Of a DNA stretch of 64,000 nt, positions 17,269 to 27,757 are shown piece after piece. This DNA is from Paenibacillus peoriae KCTC 3763. GTDB lineage: Bacteria; Bacillota; Bacilli; Paenibacillales; Paenibacillaceae. The number at the start of each line of letters is the position of its first letter. Position 1 is the first letter of the stretch. A program made the translations under genes and the position numbers. The notes below the pieces were generated by a model that was not told the origin of the DNA, made no database searches, and saw only the letters and a program-made list of their open reading frames with translations. Where the stretch lies: positions 558,001 to 622,000 of the forward strand of contig NZ_AGFX01000041.1 in assembly GCF_000236805.1 (NCBI RefSeq). Reading direction: 5' to 3'.

Positions 17269-17901
17269 TTATTCCCCTTCAATAAAGTAAAGCTGCTCTC
17301 CCTCCGACACAAGTGATTGCCCCTGTGTCAAGTCTGTGATCCAGTTGCTGAAGGATTCAGCATCACCAGCCAGCGGCAGACAGGTTAACGTAACTTTATC
17401 CGTAAATATGGTTTCTCCAGTACGGATGCTGCGATTCCGCAATTCATTTTCAACTTTACCCAACCAAGTATAATCCAATTCTACAAAAATTTCACGATGC
17501 AGCACACGCGTAATCGCATCTCCTGCCTCGATGGCTGCAACAGCACCGTCTGAGTAGGCACGAATCAGACCTCCTGCTCCGAGCATAATACCACCAAAGT
17601 AACGGGTAACGACAATCGCCACATTTTTCAGCTTCTGATTACGGATTACCTCCAAAATGGGCTTCCCAGCCGTGCCACTCGGTTCTCCATCATCCGATTG
17701 CTTCTGGATTTCGTCTCTTTCTCCAATCATATAAGCTGAACAATTGTGAGTTGCATTCCAGTGCTCTTTTTTGATGCGTTCTATGAAAGCCGTCGCTTCT
17801 TCCTCGGTTTGAACAGGCTGAATATGGCCGATAAAACGGGATTTACGGATCACAATCTCCTTGCTGCCGGAACCGCGTACGGTTCGGTATTGTTCCAACA
17901 T
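17269..17901 (-). CDS. YigZ/IMPACT-family protein
   Basis: This 210-aa protein of the UPF0029/IMPACT N-terminal family has the hallmark segments HNCSAYMIG, QKSDDGEPSGTAGKPIL and VTRYFGGIMLGAGGLIRAYSDG. A small C-terminal EF-G-like domain (DUF1949) follows. The biochemical role is unsettled, and eukaryotic IMPACT acts in translational control. It heads a two-gene unit with TetR. The ATG at 17901 has only a weak ribosome binding site (GGGTAT). Confidence 0.9.
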   Translation of the reverse strand: MLEQYRTVRGSGSKEIVIRKSRFIGHIQPVQTEEEATAFIERIKKEHWNATHNCSAYMIGERDEIQKQSDDGEPSGTAGKPILEVIRNQKLKNVAIVVTRYFGGIMLGAGGLIRAYSDGAVAAIEAGDAITRVLHREIFVELDYTWLGKVENELRNRSIRTGETIFTDKVTLTCLPLAGDAESFSNWITDLTQGQSLVSEGEQLYFIEGE

Positions 17902-17931
17902 ATTACGTATACCCTTCCTTACTTCATTTTA

Positions 17932-17977
17932 CAAGAAAGCAGTTCCCCGCTTCTGGCAGCTGGCGAACTGCTTTCCT
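17932..17977 (-). terminator. intrinsic terminator after pgi
   Basis: On the minus strand AGGAAAGCAGTTC pairs with GAACTGCTTTCTT around a GC-rich loop. The T tract is short. Confidence 0.65.
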
Positions 17978-18049
17978 GTACTTTATCTGAGGCTACAACC
18001 TATGATACTCTGCTTGAAACCCTGCTTCGGATCAGAGATTATAGTTTCC

Positions 18050-19405
18050 TTATTCGGACAATCTCGCTTCAAGCTCAGCTTTTTGTTTTTCAAAGCCCGG
18101 TTTGCCGAGCAGCGCAAACATATTCTTCTTGTACGCTTCTACGCCCGGTTGATCAAACGGATTTACACCCAACAAATAGCCGCTGATGCCGCAAGCTTTT
18201 TCGAAGAAATAAGCCAGATACCCGAAGGAGTAAGGGCTCAGGTCAGGAATATTTACAATCAGGTTTGGTACTTGTCCGTCTGTGTGAGCCAGCAATGTAC
18301 CCTGGAATGCTTTTTTGTTTACAAAATCCACCGTTTTGCCTGCCAGGAAATTCAGTCCGTCCAGATCATCCTGATCTGCCTCGATGGTGATGTGACTAGG
18401 CACATTTTCTACCTGGATAACTGTTTCGAAAATGTTGCGGCTGCCTTCCTGAATGAATTGTCCCATGGAGTGCAGGTCTGTCGAGAAATCCACGGATGCA
18501 GGATAGATGCCTTTATAATCCTTGCCTTCGCTTTCGCCGTACAGCTGTTTCCACCACTCGGATACGAAATGCAGGGAAGGCTCATAGTTTACGAGAATTT
18601 CAATGGCTTTGCCTTTACGGTACAAAGCGTTGCGAACGGCTGCATATTGATAAGCCTCGTTCTCAGCTACGTTCGGGTTGCTGTACTCTTTGGATGCGTC
18701 TGCCGCTCCTTGCATCATTTCCTCAATGTTAATGCCAGCTGTAGCAATCGGCAGCAAGCCTACTGCTGTCAGTACAGAGTAACGGCCACCTACATCATCA
18801 GGAATAATGAAGGATTCATAGCCTTCTTCGTTAGCGAGTTTTTTCAGAGCGCCGCGTTCTTTATCTGTTGTTGCGTAGATACGTTTGCGCGCTTCTTCTT
18901 TACCGTATTTTTTCTCCAGAGCCGCACGGAATACGCGGAAAGCGATAGCTGGCTCAGTAGTCGTACCTGATTTGGAAATAACATTGACGGAGAAGTCTTT
19001 TCCTTCAATCAGTTCCAACAGATGATTCATATATGTAGAGCTGATGTTGTTGCCTGCGAAAAAGATAGCCGGACCTTTGCGTTGGTCTTTGGACAGTGCA
19101 TTGTAGAAAGAATGCGACAGCATCTCAATTGCAGCACGTGCTCCAAGGTAAGAACCACCGATACCGATGACGATCAGTACTTCGGAATCGCTTTGGATTT
19201 TAGCTGCAGCCTTTTGGATACGCGCGAATTCTTCTTTATCATAATTGGTAGGCAGGTCAATCCAGCCCAGGAAATCGGAGCCTACGCCTGTTTGGTTGTG
19301 CAGTTGCTCATGAGCCAGCTTGATGGGTTCTGCAAAATAATCAATTTCGTGCTGACCTACGAAGGAGAGTGCTTTAGTGTAATCAAAAATAACTTTTTTA
19401 GACAT
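18050..19405 (-). CDS. pgi: glucose-6-phosphate isomerase
   Basis: This enzyme interconverts glucose 6-phosphate and fructose 6-phosphate. The 451-aa protein has the Firmicutes form of the family: [17 protein letters not shown], the sugar-phosphate loop [16 protein letters not shown], the catalytic region [19 protein letters not shown] with its Arg, [10 protein letters not shown] and the C-terminal Lys in [15 protein letters not shown] at 19405 is 7 bases after AGGAGG. Monocistronic, with its own terminator. Confidence 0.97.
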   Translation of the reverse strand: MSKKVIFDYTKALSFVGQHEIDYFAEPIKLAHEQLHNQTGVGSDFLGWIDLPTNYDKEEFARIQKAAAKIQSDSEVLIVIGIGGSYLGARAAIEMLSHSFYNALSKDQRKGPAIFFAGNNISSTYMNHLLELIEGKDFSVNVISKSGTTTEPAIAFRVFRAALEKKYGKEEARKRIYATTDKERGALKKLANEEGYESFIIPDDVGGRYSVLTAVGLLPIATAGINIEEMMQGAADASKEYSNPNVAENEAYQYAAVRNALYRKGKAIEILVNYEPSLHFVSEWWKQLYGESEGKDYKGIYPASVDFSTDLHSMGQFIQEGSRNIFETVIQVENVPSHITIEADQDDLDGLNFLAGKTVDFVNKKAFQGTLLAHTDGQVPNLIVNIPDLSPYSFGYLAYFFEKACGISGYLLGVNPFDQPGVEAYKKNMFALLGKPGFEKQKAELEARLSE

Positions 19406-19653
19406 GTTTGGAACCTCCTGTTTGGTATTACTAAGACCATAAATACGAACATAAGGACTTAGGAATAGGATACTTTAATTTGCAGGGCCTGACAAGCTTG
19501 CGTTACCTATATGTCGTGTGCCTTGATAGACCCCGGTGTAGATTGGGTGGCATACCCATGCTACAATAAATTGAGATCAACCTGTTAAGCATTCATTTCA
19601 AGCCGAATTCGCTCTTATCGGACGGTATCCCCCAACAAGAAAGGTGATTTGCA

Positions 19654-20553
19654 ATGAAAAACATCGGATTTATCGGACTGGGCACCATGGGTGCCCCGAT
19701 GGCGTCCAATCTGCTGAAGCAGGGATTTGGAGTCACAGTTTATAACCGTACGGCTTCACGCTGTGAGCCACTGGCAAAACAGGGCGCCCGTATAGCTTCA
19801 ACGCCTCGTGAGGCGGCTGAAGGTCAGCAACTGGTCATTACCATGGTCAGCGATGACAACTCGATTCGTGACATCTATTACGGTGAGAACGGCGTGTTTG
19901 CCGGTCTTACGTCTGGTGTGACTGTGATGGACAACAGCACGATTTCGCCTGAACTGGTTAAACAGCTGGCCGCTGAAGCGGACAAGCTGGGCTGCTCCTT
20001 CATTGATGCTCCTGTCACAGGCAGCAAGCCTGCCGCTGTTGACGGAACACTCGTGTTCATGGTCGGCGGAAACGCGGAAGCCATCGCGGCACAGTCAGAC
20101 GTTTTTGACACCTTGGGCAAAAAGGTACTTCATATGGGACCAAACGGCAGCGGAGCTGTTGCCAAGCTCGCTCATAATACAATGGTCGGCATTAACAACC
20201 TCGCTCTGGCTGAGGGCTTCGCTATCGCAGCCAAATCCGGCATTCCGGCAGACAGCTTCCTTGAACTGGTTCAGCTCGGATCGGCAGGCAGCAAGGCTGC
20301 GGAACTGAAAGGACGCAAAATCATCGAGCATGATTTTAGCAACCAGTTCTCACTTGCCTTGATGCTCAAGGATTTGAAGCTTGCTTCCTCACTGACCGAT
20401 AGCCTGTCCATTCCGACGCCTATGCTGGCCATTGCCAAAAGCCTGTTTCAAGCCGGACAAACGCAAGGCTACGGTGACGAGGACTTGTCCGCTGTCGTGA
20501 AGACATACGAAGCATGGATTGGTCGCACCATTGGTGGTAAGCCTCTCGAATAA
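19654..20553 (+). CDS. NAD(P)-dependent beta-hydroxyacid dehydrogenase (3-hydroxyisobutyrate dehydrogenase family)
   Basis: This 299-aa oxidoreductase of the HIBADH/GarR/GLYR family begins with a Rossmann fold, GFIGLGTMGAPMASNL. It has the substrate-site signature DAPVTGSKPAA and the catalytic Lys in GAVAKLAHNTMVG, followed by the all-helical C-terminal domain. ATG at 19654 follows AAAGGTGAT. The exact substrate (hydroxyisobutyrate, tartronate semialdehyde or succinic semialdehyde) cannot be told from sequence and the neighbours do not help. Confidence 0.9.
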   Translation: MKNIGFIGLGTMGAPMASNLLKQGFGVTVYNRTASRCEPLAKQGARIASTPREAAEGQQLVITMVSDDNSIRDIYYGENGVFAGLTSGVTVMDNSTISPELVKQLAAEADKLGCSFIDAPVTGSKPAAVDGTLVFMVGGNAEAIAAQSDVFDTLGKKVLHMGPNGSGAVAKLAHNTMVGINNLALAEGFAIAAKSGIPADSFLELVQLGSAGSKAAELKGRKIIEHDFSNQFSLALMLKDLKLASSLTDSLSIPTPMLAIAKSLFQAGQTQGYGDEDLSAVVKTYEAWIGRTIGGKPLE

Positions 20554-20586
20554 GCTGTCCTTTTCTTTGCAGTTTTACGCTAACTT

Positions 20587-20634
20587 AAAGGGTATACACA
20601 CTTGGCTTGAAGTCGCGTGTGCTTACCCTTTTTC
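20587..20634. terminator. bidirectional terminator between the dehydrogenase and ppnP
   Basis: AAAGGGTATACACAC is complementary to GTGTGCTTACCCTTT, with A- and T-rich flanks on both sides. It lies between convergent genes. Confidence 0.75.
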
Positions 20635-20640
20635 ACCTGT

Positions 20641-20955
20641 TTATTCCGGGTAAGAACAGCAATAATCAGTCACACTTCGTACTTCCAATTTGAACGAAGA
20701 CTGCGCAGGTACGTGGAATGTTGCCGCTCCCTGTATTTCCAGCCATTCCTCGGTACCTGGAAGCAATACTCTCAGATCCCCTGCCAAAATCTCCATGATC
20801 TCACGGGAATCCGTGCCAAATTCGTACGTTCCCGGCAGCATAATCCCCAGTGTAACCTTACTGCCATCATTCAGGATGACTGTACGGCTTGTGACCTGGC
20901 CGTCATAATATATATTTGCTTTTTTAACTACGCTGACTCCATCAAACTGTGACAT
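20641..20955 (-). CDS. ppnP: pyrimidine/purine nucleoside phosphorylase
   Basis: This small cupin-fold (DUF1255/YaiE) protein phosphorolyses several nucleosides. The 104-aa sequence is full length with the family markers GGQVTSRT-like [34 protein letters not shown] and the Tyr/Cys-containing tail. ATG at 20955 follows GAGGGG. It stands alone between two terminators. Confidence 0.92.
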   Translation of the reverse strand: MSQFDGVSVVKKANIYYDGQVTSRTVILNDGSKVTLGIMLPGTYEFGTDSREIMEILAGDLRVLLPGTEEWLEIQGAATFHVPAQSSFKLEVRSVTDYCCSYPE

Positions 20956-21104
20956 TTTTATCCCCTCATCTGCTCATCATTGGTTGAATGAATATTGTGC
21001 ATCATAACATAGATTTAATTCCAGCCTCAGTATGAAAATACACACTGCATCGGCGTATCCTGTGCACTGGATTTTAAAATTGTCTTGCAAAATCTTGGTT
21101 GTAT

Positions 21105-21153
21105 GAAACAAACAGCCGTAAGACCTATCTCAGGTTACGACTGTTTGTTTTAT
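21105..21153 (-). terminator. intrinsic terminator after tkt
   Basis: On the minus strand AAACAAACAGTCGTAA pairs with TTACGGCTGTTTGTTT. The T tract is interrupted. Confidence 0.7.
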
Positions 21154-21161
21154 ATGTTGTT

Positions 21162-23207
21162 TTATTTCAACAAAGCTTTTACACGGTCAACCACGTTCTC
21201 TACCGTAAAGCCATATTCCTTAATAACGCGGTCGCCAGGAGCAGATGCGCCAAAGGTGCTGATACCGAGAATGTCGCCTTGGTCGCCAACATATTTATCC
21301 CAGCCCATTGGGTGCGCCATTTCTACGGCCAGACGAGCTTTCACTTCAGGCAGCAGAACGGAATCTTTATATGCTTTGTCTTGTTTTTCGAACAGATCCC
21401 AGCTTGGGAAGCTGATAACACGTACTTGGATACCTTGCTCCGCCAGTGCTTCCTGTGCTTTAACAGCCAGTTGTACTTCGGAACCTGTAGCCAGAATTTG
21501 AGCAACCGGCTTGCCGTCCTTCGCATCTGCAACGACATAAGCACCGCGTTTGATACCTTCACGTGCATGCTCAGCAGTAGCATCCAGAATTGGCAGGTTT
21601 TGACGAGTCAATACCAGTGCAACCGGGTTTTTCTTGTTTTCAAGCGTGTAAGCCCAAGCAGCAGAAGTTTCATTGCCGTCAGCCGGACGAATGACCGTCA
21701 GGTTCGGGATAATCCGCAGGGAAGCCAATTGTTCGATCGGCTCATGGGTAGGACCATCTTCACCCACAGCAATGCTGTCGTGAGTCAGAACGTAGGTTAC
21801 AGGCAATCCCATCAGGGCTGCCAGACGAACGGCCGGACGCAGATAATCCGTAAATACAAAGAATGTACCGCCGAATACTTTTACACCTTGATGCAGCGCC
21901 ATACCGTTCATTGCAGCAGCCATACCGAATTCGCGGATACCGAAATAGATATTACGGCCGGCATAATCTTCTGGCGTAAAGTTCGTCAGATTGTTCAAGT
22001 GTGTCATCGTGGAACTTTCCAGATCGGCAGATCCGCCTGTCAGGAACGGTACGTTTGGTGCCAGTCCATTCAATGCATTACCAGAAGCTACGCGCGTCGA
22101 AACCGCTTTGTCTCCAGCCGAGTATTTCGGAAGATCGCGGTCCCATCCTTCTGGAAGCTCGCCGCTGACTGCTGTTTCGAACTGGGCTGCCAAATCAGGG
22201 TGAGTTGCTTTGTATTTCGCGAATTGTTCATCCCATGCTTTGTTCGCCGCGATACCGCGTGCTTTTACTTTAGCAAAATGCTCACGAACCTCTTGCGGTA
22301 CATGGAAGTCCTCTTCGTATACCCATTTGTAAAATTCTTTAGTCAGTTTGGCTTCTTCTGCCCCCAGCGGAGAGCCGTGAGTACCGCCGTGTCCACCTTT
22401 ACCTTGTTTGTTCGGGCTTCCGTAGCCGATAACTGTTTTCACTTCAATCAAGGTAGGACGTGTGGAATCGCCTTGCGCTTCTTCAATTGCTTTTTGGATC
22501 GCCGGAAGGTCATTGCCATCCTCTACGCGCAGCACTTGCCAGTTGTAAGCTTCAAAGCGTTTGGCAACACTCTCGGAAGAGGACAAGTTCAGCTTGCCGT
22601 CCAGTGTAATATCATTGGAATCGAACAATACAATCAGCTTGCCCAGTTGCAGACGTCCAGCCAACGAAGCCGCTTCGTGGGAAATACCCTCCATCAGATC
22701 GCCATCACCGCAGATTGCATATGTGAAGTGATCCACAACTTTAAATTCGTTCTTATTGTATGTTGCAGCCAGTTGAGCTTCAGCCATTGCCATACCAACG
22801 GACATAGCCAAGCCTTGTCCCAGAGGTCCTGTCGTAGCATCTACACCAGCGGTGTGTCCAAATTCAGGGTGACCTGGTGTCAGGCTGCCCCATTGACGGA
22901 ATTGTTTCAGTTCTTCCATAGGCAGATCATAGCCGCTCAGGTGCAGCAAGCTGTACAGCAGCATGGAACCGTGTCCTGCGGACAGTACAAACCGGTCACG
23001 GTTAACCCATGTAGGATGGTCCGGATTATGATTCATAGTTTTAGCAAAAAGTTGGTAGCCCATTGGTGCGGAGCCCATTGGCATACCAGGGTGTCCGGAG
23101 TTTGCTTTCTCGATGGCGTCAATTGCCAACGTACGAATAGTTGTGATGGACAAATTGTCGATCGTGGAGTTTTCATCCTTTTGAATCGCTTGATTCTGGT
23201 CAGTCAT
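21162..23207 (-). CDS. tkt: transketolase
   Basis: This thiamine-diphosphate enzyme of the non-oxidative pentose phosphate pathway moves two-carbon ketol units. The 681-aa protein shows the transketolase N-terminal block [15 protein letters not shown], the ThDP/Mg motif GDGDLMEG, the pyrimidine-domain [18 protein letters not shown] and the C-terminal [14 protein letters not shown]. The frame is open upstream, but the ATG at 23207 with AGGAGG 6 bases before it is the natural start. The interval upstream is over 250 bases and it is monocistronic. Confidence 0.97.
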   Translation of the reverse strand: MTDQNQAIQKDENSTIDNLSITTIRTLAIDAIEKANSGHPGMPMGSAPMGYQLFAKTMNHNPDHPTWVNRDRFVLSAGHGSMLLYSLLHLSGYDLPMEELKQFRQWGSLTPGHPEFGHTAGVDATTGPLGQGLAMSVGMAMAEAQLAATYNKNEFKVVDHFTYAICGDGDLMEGISHEAASLAGRLQLGKLIVLFDSNDITLDGKLNLSSSESVAKRFEAYNWQVLRVEDGNDLPAIQKAIEEAQGDSTRPTLIEVKTVIGYGSPNKQGKGGHGGTHGSPLGAEEAKLTKEFYKWVYEEDFHVPQEVREHFAKVKARGIAANKAWDEQFAKYKATHPDLAAQFETAVSGELPEGWDRDLPKYSAGDKAVSTRVASGNALNGLAPNVPFLTGGSADLESSTMTHLNNLTNFTPEDYAGRNIYFGIREFGMAAAMNGMALHQGVKVFGGTFFVFTDYLRPAVRLAALMGLPVTYVLTHDSIAVGEDGPTHEPIEQLASLRIIPNLTVIRPADGNETSAAWAYTLENKKNPVALVLTRQNLPILDATAEHAREGIKRGAYVVADAKDGKPVAQILATGSEVQLAVKAQEALAEQGIQVRVISFPSWDLFEKQDKAYKDSVLLPEVKARLAVEMAHPMGWDKYVGDQGDILGISTFGASAPGDRVIKEYGFTVENVVDRVKALLK

Positions 23208-23482
23208 GGTTAGCCTCCTCATATTGTTAAAAAGTATGCCCATTGCATTCGGTCATGCTCTCCAATACCGCCGTCCAATATGGAAACAGCGCCTCTTGGA
23301 GTGAGTGAATCTGCTTGAATGTTTCAATATGACTTATACACTCTTAGGTATTGTACCATTTGCCGTAAAGGTTTACCAGATCGTTTATAGAGATGATTGT
23401 CGAAATGTGGTACAGAGTCTCATATCAATATACCCGTTATGTATTAACCTCATTTAAAAAATGATAAAAATACGAAAAAAAA
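23208..23482. other. non-coding interval upstream of tkt
   Basis: No credible gene in either direction. The minus strand holds a TACAAT hexamer (23348-23353) that could be the -10 box of the tkt promoter, leaving a leader of about 130 bases. I see no riboswitch or strong hairpin in it. Confidence 0.4.
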
Positions 23483-23525
23483 TCAAAAAAAACAAAACCC
23501 GTCATATCGACGGACTTTGTTTTAT
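23483..23525 (-). terminator. intrinsic terminator of the nfo-purU unit
   Basis: On the minus strand ACAAAGTCCGTC and GACGGGTTTTGT form the stem, followed by eight T. Confidence 0.88.
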
Positions 23526-23564
23526 AAAAAGTGTATATACAAAAATTGATTATAGATTTAAAGA

Positions 23565-24464
23565 TTAGTTAAATACGACCGTTTTGTTCTCATGAACCAG
23601 AATTCGGTCCTCCACATGCCACTTCACGGCTCTAGCCAAAACGACCCGCTCAATCGTGCGACCAATTCGTTTCAGCTCATTTACATCATCTCCGTGGCTC
23701 ACCCGCTGCACATCCTGCTCAATGATCGGGCCACCGTCCAGTTCCTCGGTTACATAATGCGCGGTAGCGCCAATAATTTTCACCCCGCGATTATACGCTT
23801 GGGCATATGGCTTGCCTCCCACGAACGCAGGCAGAAAGGAATGATGAATATTAATAATCCGGTTGCGGTAATGCTCAATAAACTTGGGTGAAATAATCTG
23901 CATATACCGGGCCAAAATGATAACGTCGATGTCGTCACCAATGACCTCCAGTTGACGGCGCTCCGCCTCCGGCTTGGTATCGGCTGTTACCGGAATATGA
24001 TGATACGGGATGCCAAACGATTCCACATACTCTTTCATATCCAGATGATTGCTAACCACCAATGCAATATCTGCGTCCAGATCCCCGGCCTGCCATTGCC
24101 ATAGCAGTTCTACCAGACAGTGATCCTCTTTGGATACAAAAATGGCCAGTTTTTTCTTGCGGCTGACCGCAGAAATCGTCCATTCCATACGGAATTGCTC
24201 AGCGACAGCCACAAAGTCCTGCTCCAACTGCGGCTGGGCTGTGCTCAAATTCGGCAGATCAAATTCAACCCGCATAAAAAACATACCGCCGGACGGGTCC
24301 ATTGTATATTGGTCAGATTGAACGATATTGGCCCCATGCTCGTATAAAAAGCGGGACACGGCGGCTACAATACCCGGCCCATCAGGACAGGATACGAGCA
24401 TACGCGCACGGTTTTCATGTGCAGATAAAGTGCTGTTTGGATGATGTTTTACGTGAAGTTCCAT
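23565..24464 (-). CDS. purU: formyltetrahydrofolate deformylase
   Basis: This enzyme hydrolyses 10-formyl-THF to formate and THF, balancing one-carbon pools. An N-terminal ACT domain (residues 20-95; MLVSCPDGPGIVAAVSRFLYEHGANIVQSDQYT) precedes a formyltransferase domain with LARYMQIIS and the active-site HHSFLPAFVGGKPY. The catalytic Asp follows in LDGGPIIEQDV. 299 aa is standard. It lies 16 bases after the nfo gene and ends at the shared terminator. Confidence 0.95.
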   Translation of the reverse strand: MELHVKHHPNSTLSAHENRARMLVSCPDGPGIVAAVSRFLYEHGANIVQSDQYTMDPSGGMFFMRVEFDLPNLSTAQPQLEQDFVAVAEQFRMEWTISAVSRKKKLAIFVSKEDHCLVELLWQWQAGDLDADIALVVSNHLDMKEYVESFGIPYHHIPVTADTKPEAERRQLEVIGDDIDVIILARYMQIISPKFIEHYRNRIINIHHSFLPAFVGGKPYAQAYNRGVKIIGATAHYVTEELDGGPIIEQDVQRVSHGDDVNELKRIGRTIERVVLARAVKWHVEDRILVHENKTVVFN

Positions 24465-24480
24465 GTGGCTACTAATCCCC

Positions 24481-25608
24481 CTATACTGTCACTGGCAAAT
24501 GACTGCCGGCAAACCAGGCAATCAGCCGTTGATTAATGTGTTCTTCACTCAGCTCTGGAAAGAGCGCTGCTTCCGTGATCATGTCGTACAGACGCTCCAG
24601 CGGCTCACGTGGATCGGCTTTTCTTGCTTTGGCATCATTTTTCAGCAGAGTCCAGGTGTCCAGCACAAATTTCCGCACATCCACATCCTGCTTTTTGAAG
24701 AACGAATGCAATTGCTCGACCTGACTCAAAAATTCATCTCCAAAGCGCTCCTTCACATTTCCGCGAAGCAAAGCAATTTCAACCTCATACATCGGACGCT
24801 GAGTTTTGGCTTCCTTCCCGATCCATGGCGTTTCCAAAATAAATGGACGCCCTTGAAGCGCTTCATGGTGCACCACATGATGAATGGTCTGATAGCCGAT
24901 CCAGCCCGATCCAATCGGAGTATGACGGTCTTTATGAGCGCCGACCGGATTTTTACTGTCATTGATGTGAACCACTGCAATGCGATTCAAGCCAACAATA
25001 CGGTCAAATTGCTCCAAAACACCGTCCAGATCGTTCACGATATCATAGCCCGCATCATGAATGTGACAGGTGTCCATACAAACCGTAAGACGCTCGTTGT
25101 GCTCTACTTTATCTATAATGGAGGCAATTTCCTCGAAGCTGCGTCCCATTTCGGTGCCTTTACCCGCCATTGTTTCAAGCGCAATGTTGACATCTGTTTC
25201 CTTCACGCCGTTCAGTACCTCGTTCAGACCATCAGCAATACGCCCGATTCCGTACTCTGCATCTTTATCGGTAAAAGCACCCGGATGCAGCACAATATTT
25301 TTCACACCAATCGCGTGTGTACGGCGAATTTCCTCCTGCAGGAAGCTGACCGCCAGTTCATAGGTATTTTCTTTATAGGAACCGAGATTAATGATATACG
25401 GGGCATGGACCACGATATCCTCCATCCCTTTTTCAGTCATTAACTGCTTGCCTTCTTCCAAATACATGGATTCCATCGGCTTACGGCGCGTATTTTGCGG
25501 TGCCCCCGTATATATCATAAACGAGCTGGACCCGTAAGAAGACGCTTCTTTTGTAGCACTGAGCAGACCCTTGTCCGAGAAGGACACATGAGAACCAATT
25601 TTCAGCAT
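24481..25608 (-). CDS. nfo: deoxyribonuclease IV (AP endonuclease) with C-terminal extension
   Basis: Endonuclease IV cuts DNA 5' to abasic sites in base-excision repair. The TIM-barrel core carries the zinc ligands in [62 protein letters not shown] and ILETPW. The core ends near residue 285, about where E. coli Nfo ends. This protein runs on for about 90 more residues with a charged helical character and no recognised domain (375 aa). It lies 16 bases ahead of purU. Confidence 0.93.
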   Translation of the reverse strand: MLKIGSHVSFSDKGLLSATKEASSYGSSSFMIYTGAPQNTRRKPMESMYLEEGKQLMTEKGMEDIVVHAPYIINLGSYKENTYELAVSFLQEEIRRTHAIGVKNIVLHPGAFTDKDAEYGIGRIADGLNEVLNGVKETDVNIALETMAGKGTEMGRSFEEIASIIDKVEHNERLTVCMDTCHIHDAGYDIVNDLDGVLEQFDRIVGLNRIAVVHINDSKNPVGAHKDRHTPIGSGWIGYQTIHHVVHHEALQGRPFILETPWIGKEAKTQRPMYEVEIALLRGNVKERFGDEFLSQVEQLHSFFKKQDVDVRKFVLDTWTLLKNDAKARKADPREPLERLYDMITEAALFPELSEEHINQRLIAWFAGSHLPVTV

Positions 25609-25814
25609 GATCCTGATTCATCCCCTTATCCTTATTTCCTGTTATGCTTGTCTTAATTTAATTTAATCATTTTAACGTGATTATTGAAATCAAACAACAT
25701 AGCTTTTATGGCAGCCCGATCGGATGTACTTATTCGAATGAATTTTTTTTCTTGAAAAGGGTTATATTCTATAACATATATATTTATTTGCGAATCGGAA
25801 GGAGAACTGACTCC

Positions 25815-26729
25815 ATGAACATCATCGTATGCGGAGGCACTGGATTGGTAGGAAGTGCGCTGGTCAAAAGCCTGCTAGGCGACGGATATACTGTGAAGGT
25901 CATTACTCGCAAGCCGCTGGTAGGTCACGAATCAAGTCCCCGCCTGCAATACATGAGTTGGAATGAATTGAAACAAAGGCCTGAATTACTGGAAGGTACA
26001 GATGTGGTCGTTAATTTGGCAGGCGAAACGCTGAATCAACGCTGGACGGACAAGTCCAAACAAAGAATTCTTCAATCCCGACTATTATCCGTTGCCAAAC
26101 TGGCTCAAGCACTAAATGCGCTGCAAAAAAAACCGGAAGTTATCATTCAGGCATCAGCTGTTGCCGCATATGCTACTTCCTTGACCGAAACGTTCGATGA
26201 AACAAGCCCGCGTCGTTCGGAAGATTTTCTTTCTCAAGTGGTCGAGCAGTGGGAAGAGGCCGCTGGCGCCTACCCATCTGATTCCCGTTTAATCAAGCTG
26301 CGTATTAGCCTTGTGCTGGATAGAAAAAAAGGGGCTTTTCCACTGATGAGATTGCCTTACAGATTCGGGTTTGGCGGCAGAATAGGCAGCGGTCATCAAT
26401 GGATGAGCTGGATTCATATTGAGGATATCGTTCGTCTGATCACATACTGCATCCATACAACGGAGATCGTCGGTGCAGTGAACGCTTCATCACCCTACCC
26501 AGTGACGAACGACCAGTTTGGGAAAACTGTGGCTCAAGTATACCACCGTCCGCATTGGTTTCCCGTTCCAGGGATTCTCGTTCAAAAGCTGCTCGGTGAG
26601 ATGAGCACCCTTGTCTTGGACGGCCAAAAAGTACTCCCGCGCAAAGCGCTGGAGCACGGATTTAAGTTTAACTATCCTGCATTGAAGGAAGCGCTGGAGG
26701 AACTCCATTCTCTTCAAAAGCAGCGCTAA
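25815..26729 (+). CDS. TIGR01777-family NAD-dependent epimerase/dehydratase-like protein
   Basis: This extended short-chain dehydrogenase-like protein starts with the Rossmann motif VCGGTGLVGSAL. It has VVNLAGETLNQRWTDKSKQ, ASAVAAYAT and WMSWIHIEDIVRLI, the TIGR01777/YfcH/SulA-like pattern with a DUF1731 C-terminal tail (KVLPRKALEHGFKFNYP). Open frame upstream is AT-rich and unlike the family. The ATG at 25815 follows GAAGGAG by 10 bases (304 aa). Function is not established. Some relatives act in cell-division inhibition. Confidence 0.9.
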   Translation: MNIIVCGGTGLVGSALVKSLLGDGYTVKVITRKPLVGHESSPRLQYMSWNELKQRPELLEGTDVVVNLAGETLNQRWTDKSKQRILQSRLLSVAKLAQALNALQKKPEVIIQASAVAAYATSLTETFDETSPRRSEDFLSQVVEQWEEAAGAYPSDSRLIKLRISLVLDRKKGAFPLMRLPYRFGFGGRIGSGHQWMSWIHIEDIVRLITYCIHTTEIVGAVNASSPYPVTNDQFGKTVAQVYHRPHWFPVPGILVQKLLGEMSTLVLDGQKVLPRKALEHGFKFNYPALKEALEELHSLQKQR

Positions 26730-26732
26730 AAC

Positions 26733-26785
26733 GAAAAGAGGAACTCTGGGATGGTAATATCTCTACCAGCTTAGGGTTCCTTTTT
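26733..26785 (+). terminator. intrinsic terminator after the epimerase-like gene
   Basis: AGAGGAACTCT-type and AGGGTTCCT arms around ATGGTAATATCTCTACCA, followed by TTTTT. Confidence 0.7.
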
Positions 26786-26820
26786 AGAGCATTATCTATT
26801 TTAATACAATACTATTTAAT

Positions 26821-27102
26821 TTAATTCATATGAACCATAGAACCCTTCTTTATTTCTTTAATGTGTTCTGATTCCTGTACACTAATACCAATAAGCGGAA
26901 GGTTAGCTATGGAAAAAGAAATACTGATATCTAATACGTCCAGTTCGCATATTGTTCCATCTAATTTATCAACTTGTATTTTTGAACCTATCAATTTTTT
27001 TAACTTCGTATGATCCTGATTACCTAATCCAATATTAGTTCCGATTAAAACAAACCCTTTATTTGGGGTTTTTATAATATTATCCAATTTCATGATTTCC
27101 AA
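26821..27102 (-). CDS. hypothetical protein, possible immunity partner of the broken toxin-like gene
   Basis: A 94-residue frame, AT-rich, begins 16 bases after the broken HEVVGH gene. It is predicted beta-rich (KGFVLIGTNIG, SKIQVDKLDG, LDVLDISISFSIANLPLIG), like a small OB- or barrel-type protein. The start is uncertain. A TTG at 27102 lies 9 bases after GGAG, while in-frame ATGs at 27129, 27117, 27111 and 27093 lack good sites. The immunity role is inferred only from its place behind a toxin-like domain. Confidence 0.5.
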   Translation of the reverse strand: MEIMKLDNIIKTPNKGFVLIGTNIGLGNQDHTKLKKLIGSKIQVDKLDGTICELDVLDISISFSIANLPLIGISVQESEHIKEIKKGSMVHMN

Positions 27103-27118
27103 AAGAAACATCTCCATT

Positions 27119-27620
27119 CTAGCGTTCATGTATGAACAGTAGATCTTTAACTTCCCTAATTTTGATACCTTCGTTTTTTAATCTAGTAATCCCATCTCTT
27201 AAAAGCATAATTCTTTCTAATTGAGTTAAATCGGGGGCGAATCTTGCAGCACGGATACTTGCTTGTGCTTCGTCCAATGCAAAATTCCTAGTTATAACGT
27301 TAAACTCTTCATCCATAACTTGAAATGACCTTCCTGCAAGCCCTGCTTCATAATGTCCAACAACTTCATGTGCTATCGTTCCTTGACCAGTAATCCGACT
27401 ATTAGCTGCCAATTTACCTATGGCATTTAGAAGGCAAGACATCTTTATATAAGAAAGAGTATTTCTTTTTACCTGTATCAAAAGACTTAGCCCTGAGTAT
27501 CGCAAACAGTCATTCACACGTTCTTTTCACAAGAAGAATAAGCAATCGAAGGCTAATCCATTTACCGTCCCAAGTCTTGAGAAAAAGTTTACCGTCAATG
27601 AGTCTTCCGGTTTTGTACAT
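27119..27620 (-). pseudogene. decayed HEVVGH metallopeptidase-like gene (toxin-like domain)
   Basis: An ATG at 27620 with AAAGGAG 7 bases upstream opens MYKTGRLIDGKLFLKTWDGK, which stops after 36 codons (27510-27512). The same frame resumes beyond the stop as KSFDTGKKKYSFLYKDVLPS, then breaks. The sense continues in another frame as NAIGKLAANSRITGQG, GTIAHEVVGHYEAGLAGRSF, and on to EAQASIRAARFAPDLTQLER and a stop at 27119. So one gene of about 165 residues is visible in pieces with at least one stop and one frameshift. HEVVGH resembles zinc-metallopeptidase motifs. Such domains occur as C-terminal parts of secreted polymorphic toxins, but that assignment is from memory of the pattern. Confidence 0.65.
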
Positions 27621-27757
27621 AGATAAGCTCCTTTACGGAATAGAGAGATTGTTGAATGCAGGCTTAAAACTATTTATTTGGGGTAGTTAGATGTATCTTC
27701 CCTTTATGTAGGTTATAGAGAGGTTAATATCCAGACGCCAAACCTCTTGTTTCATCC

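Noticed and set aside
17861-18970. 369-codon frame opposite pgi
   Set aside because: An antisense shadow of a clear pgi gene without initiation signals.
21099-23213. 704-codon open frame on the plus strand
   Set aside because: A shadow of transketolase on the opposite strand; long only because of codon bias in tkt.
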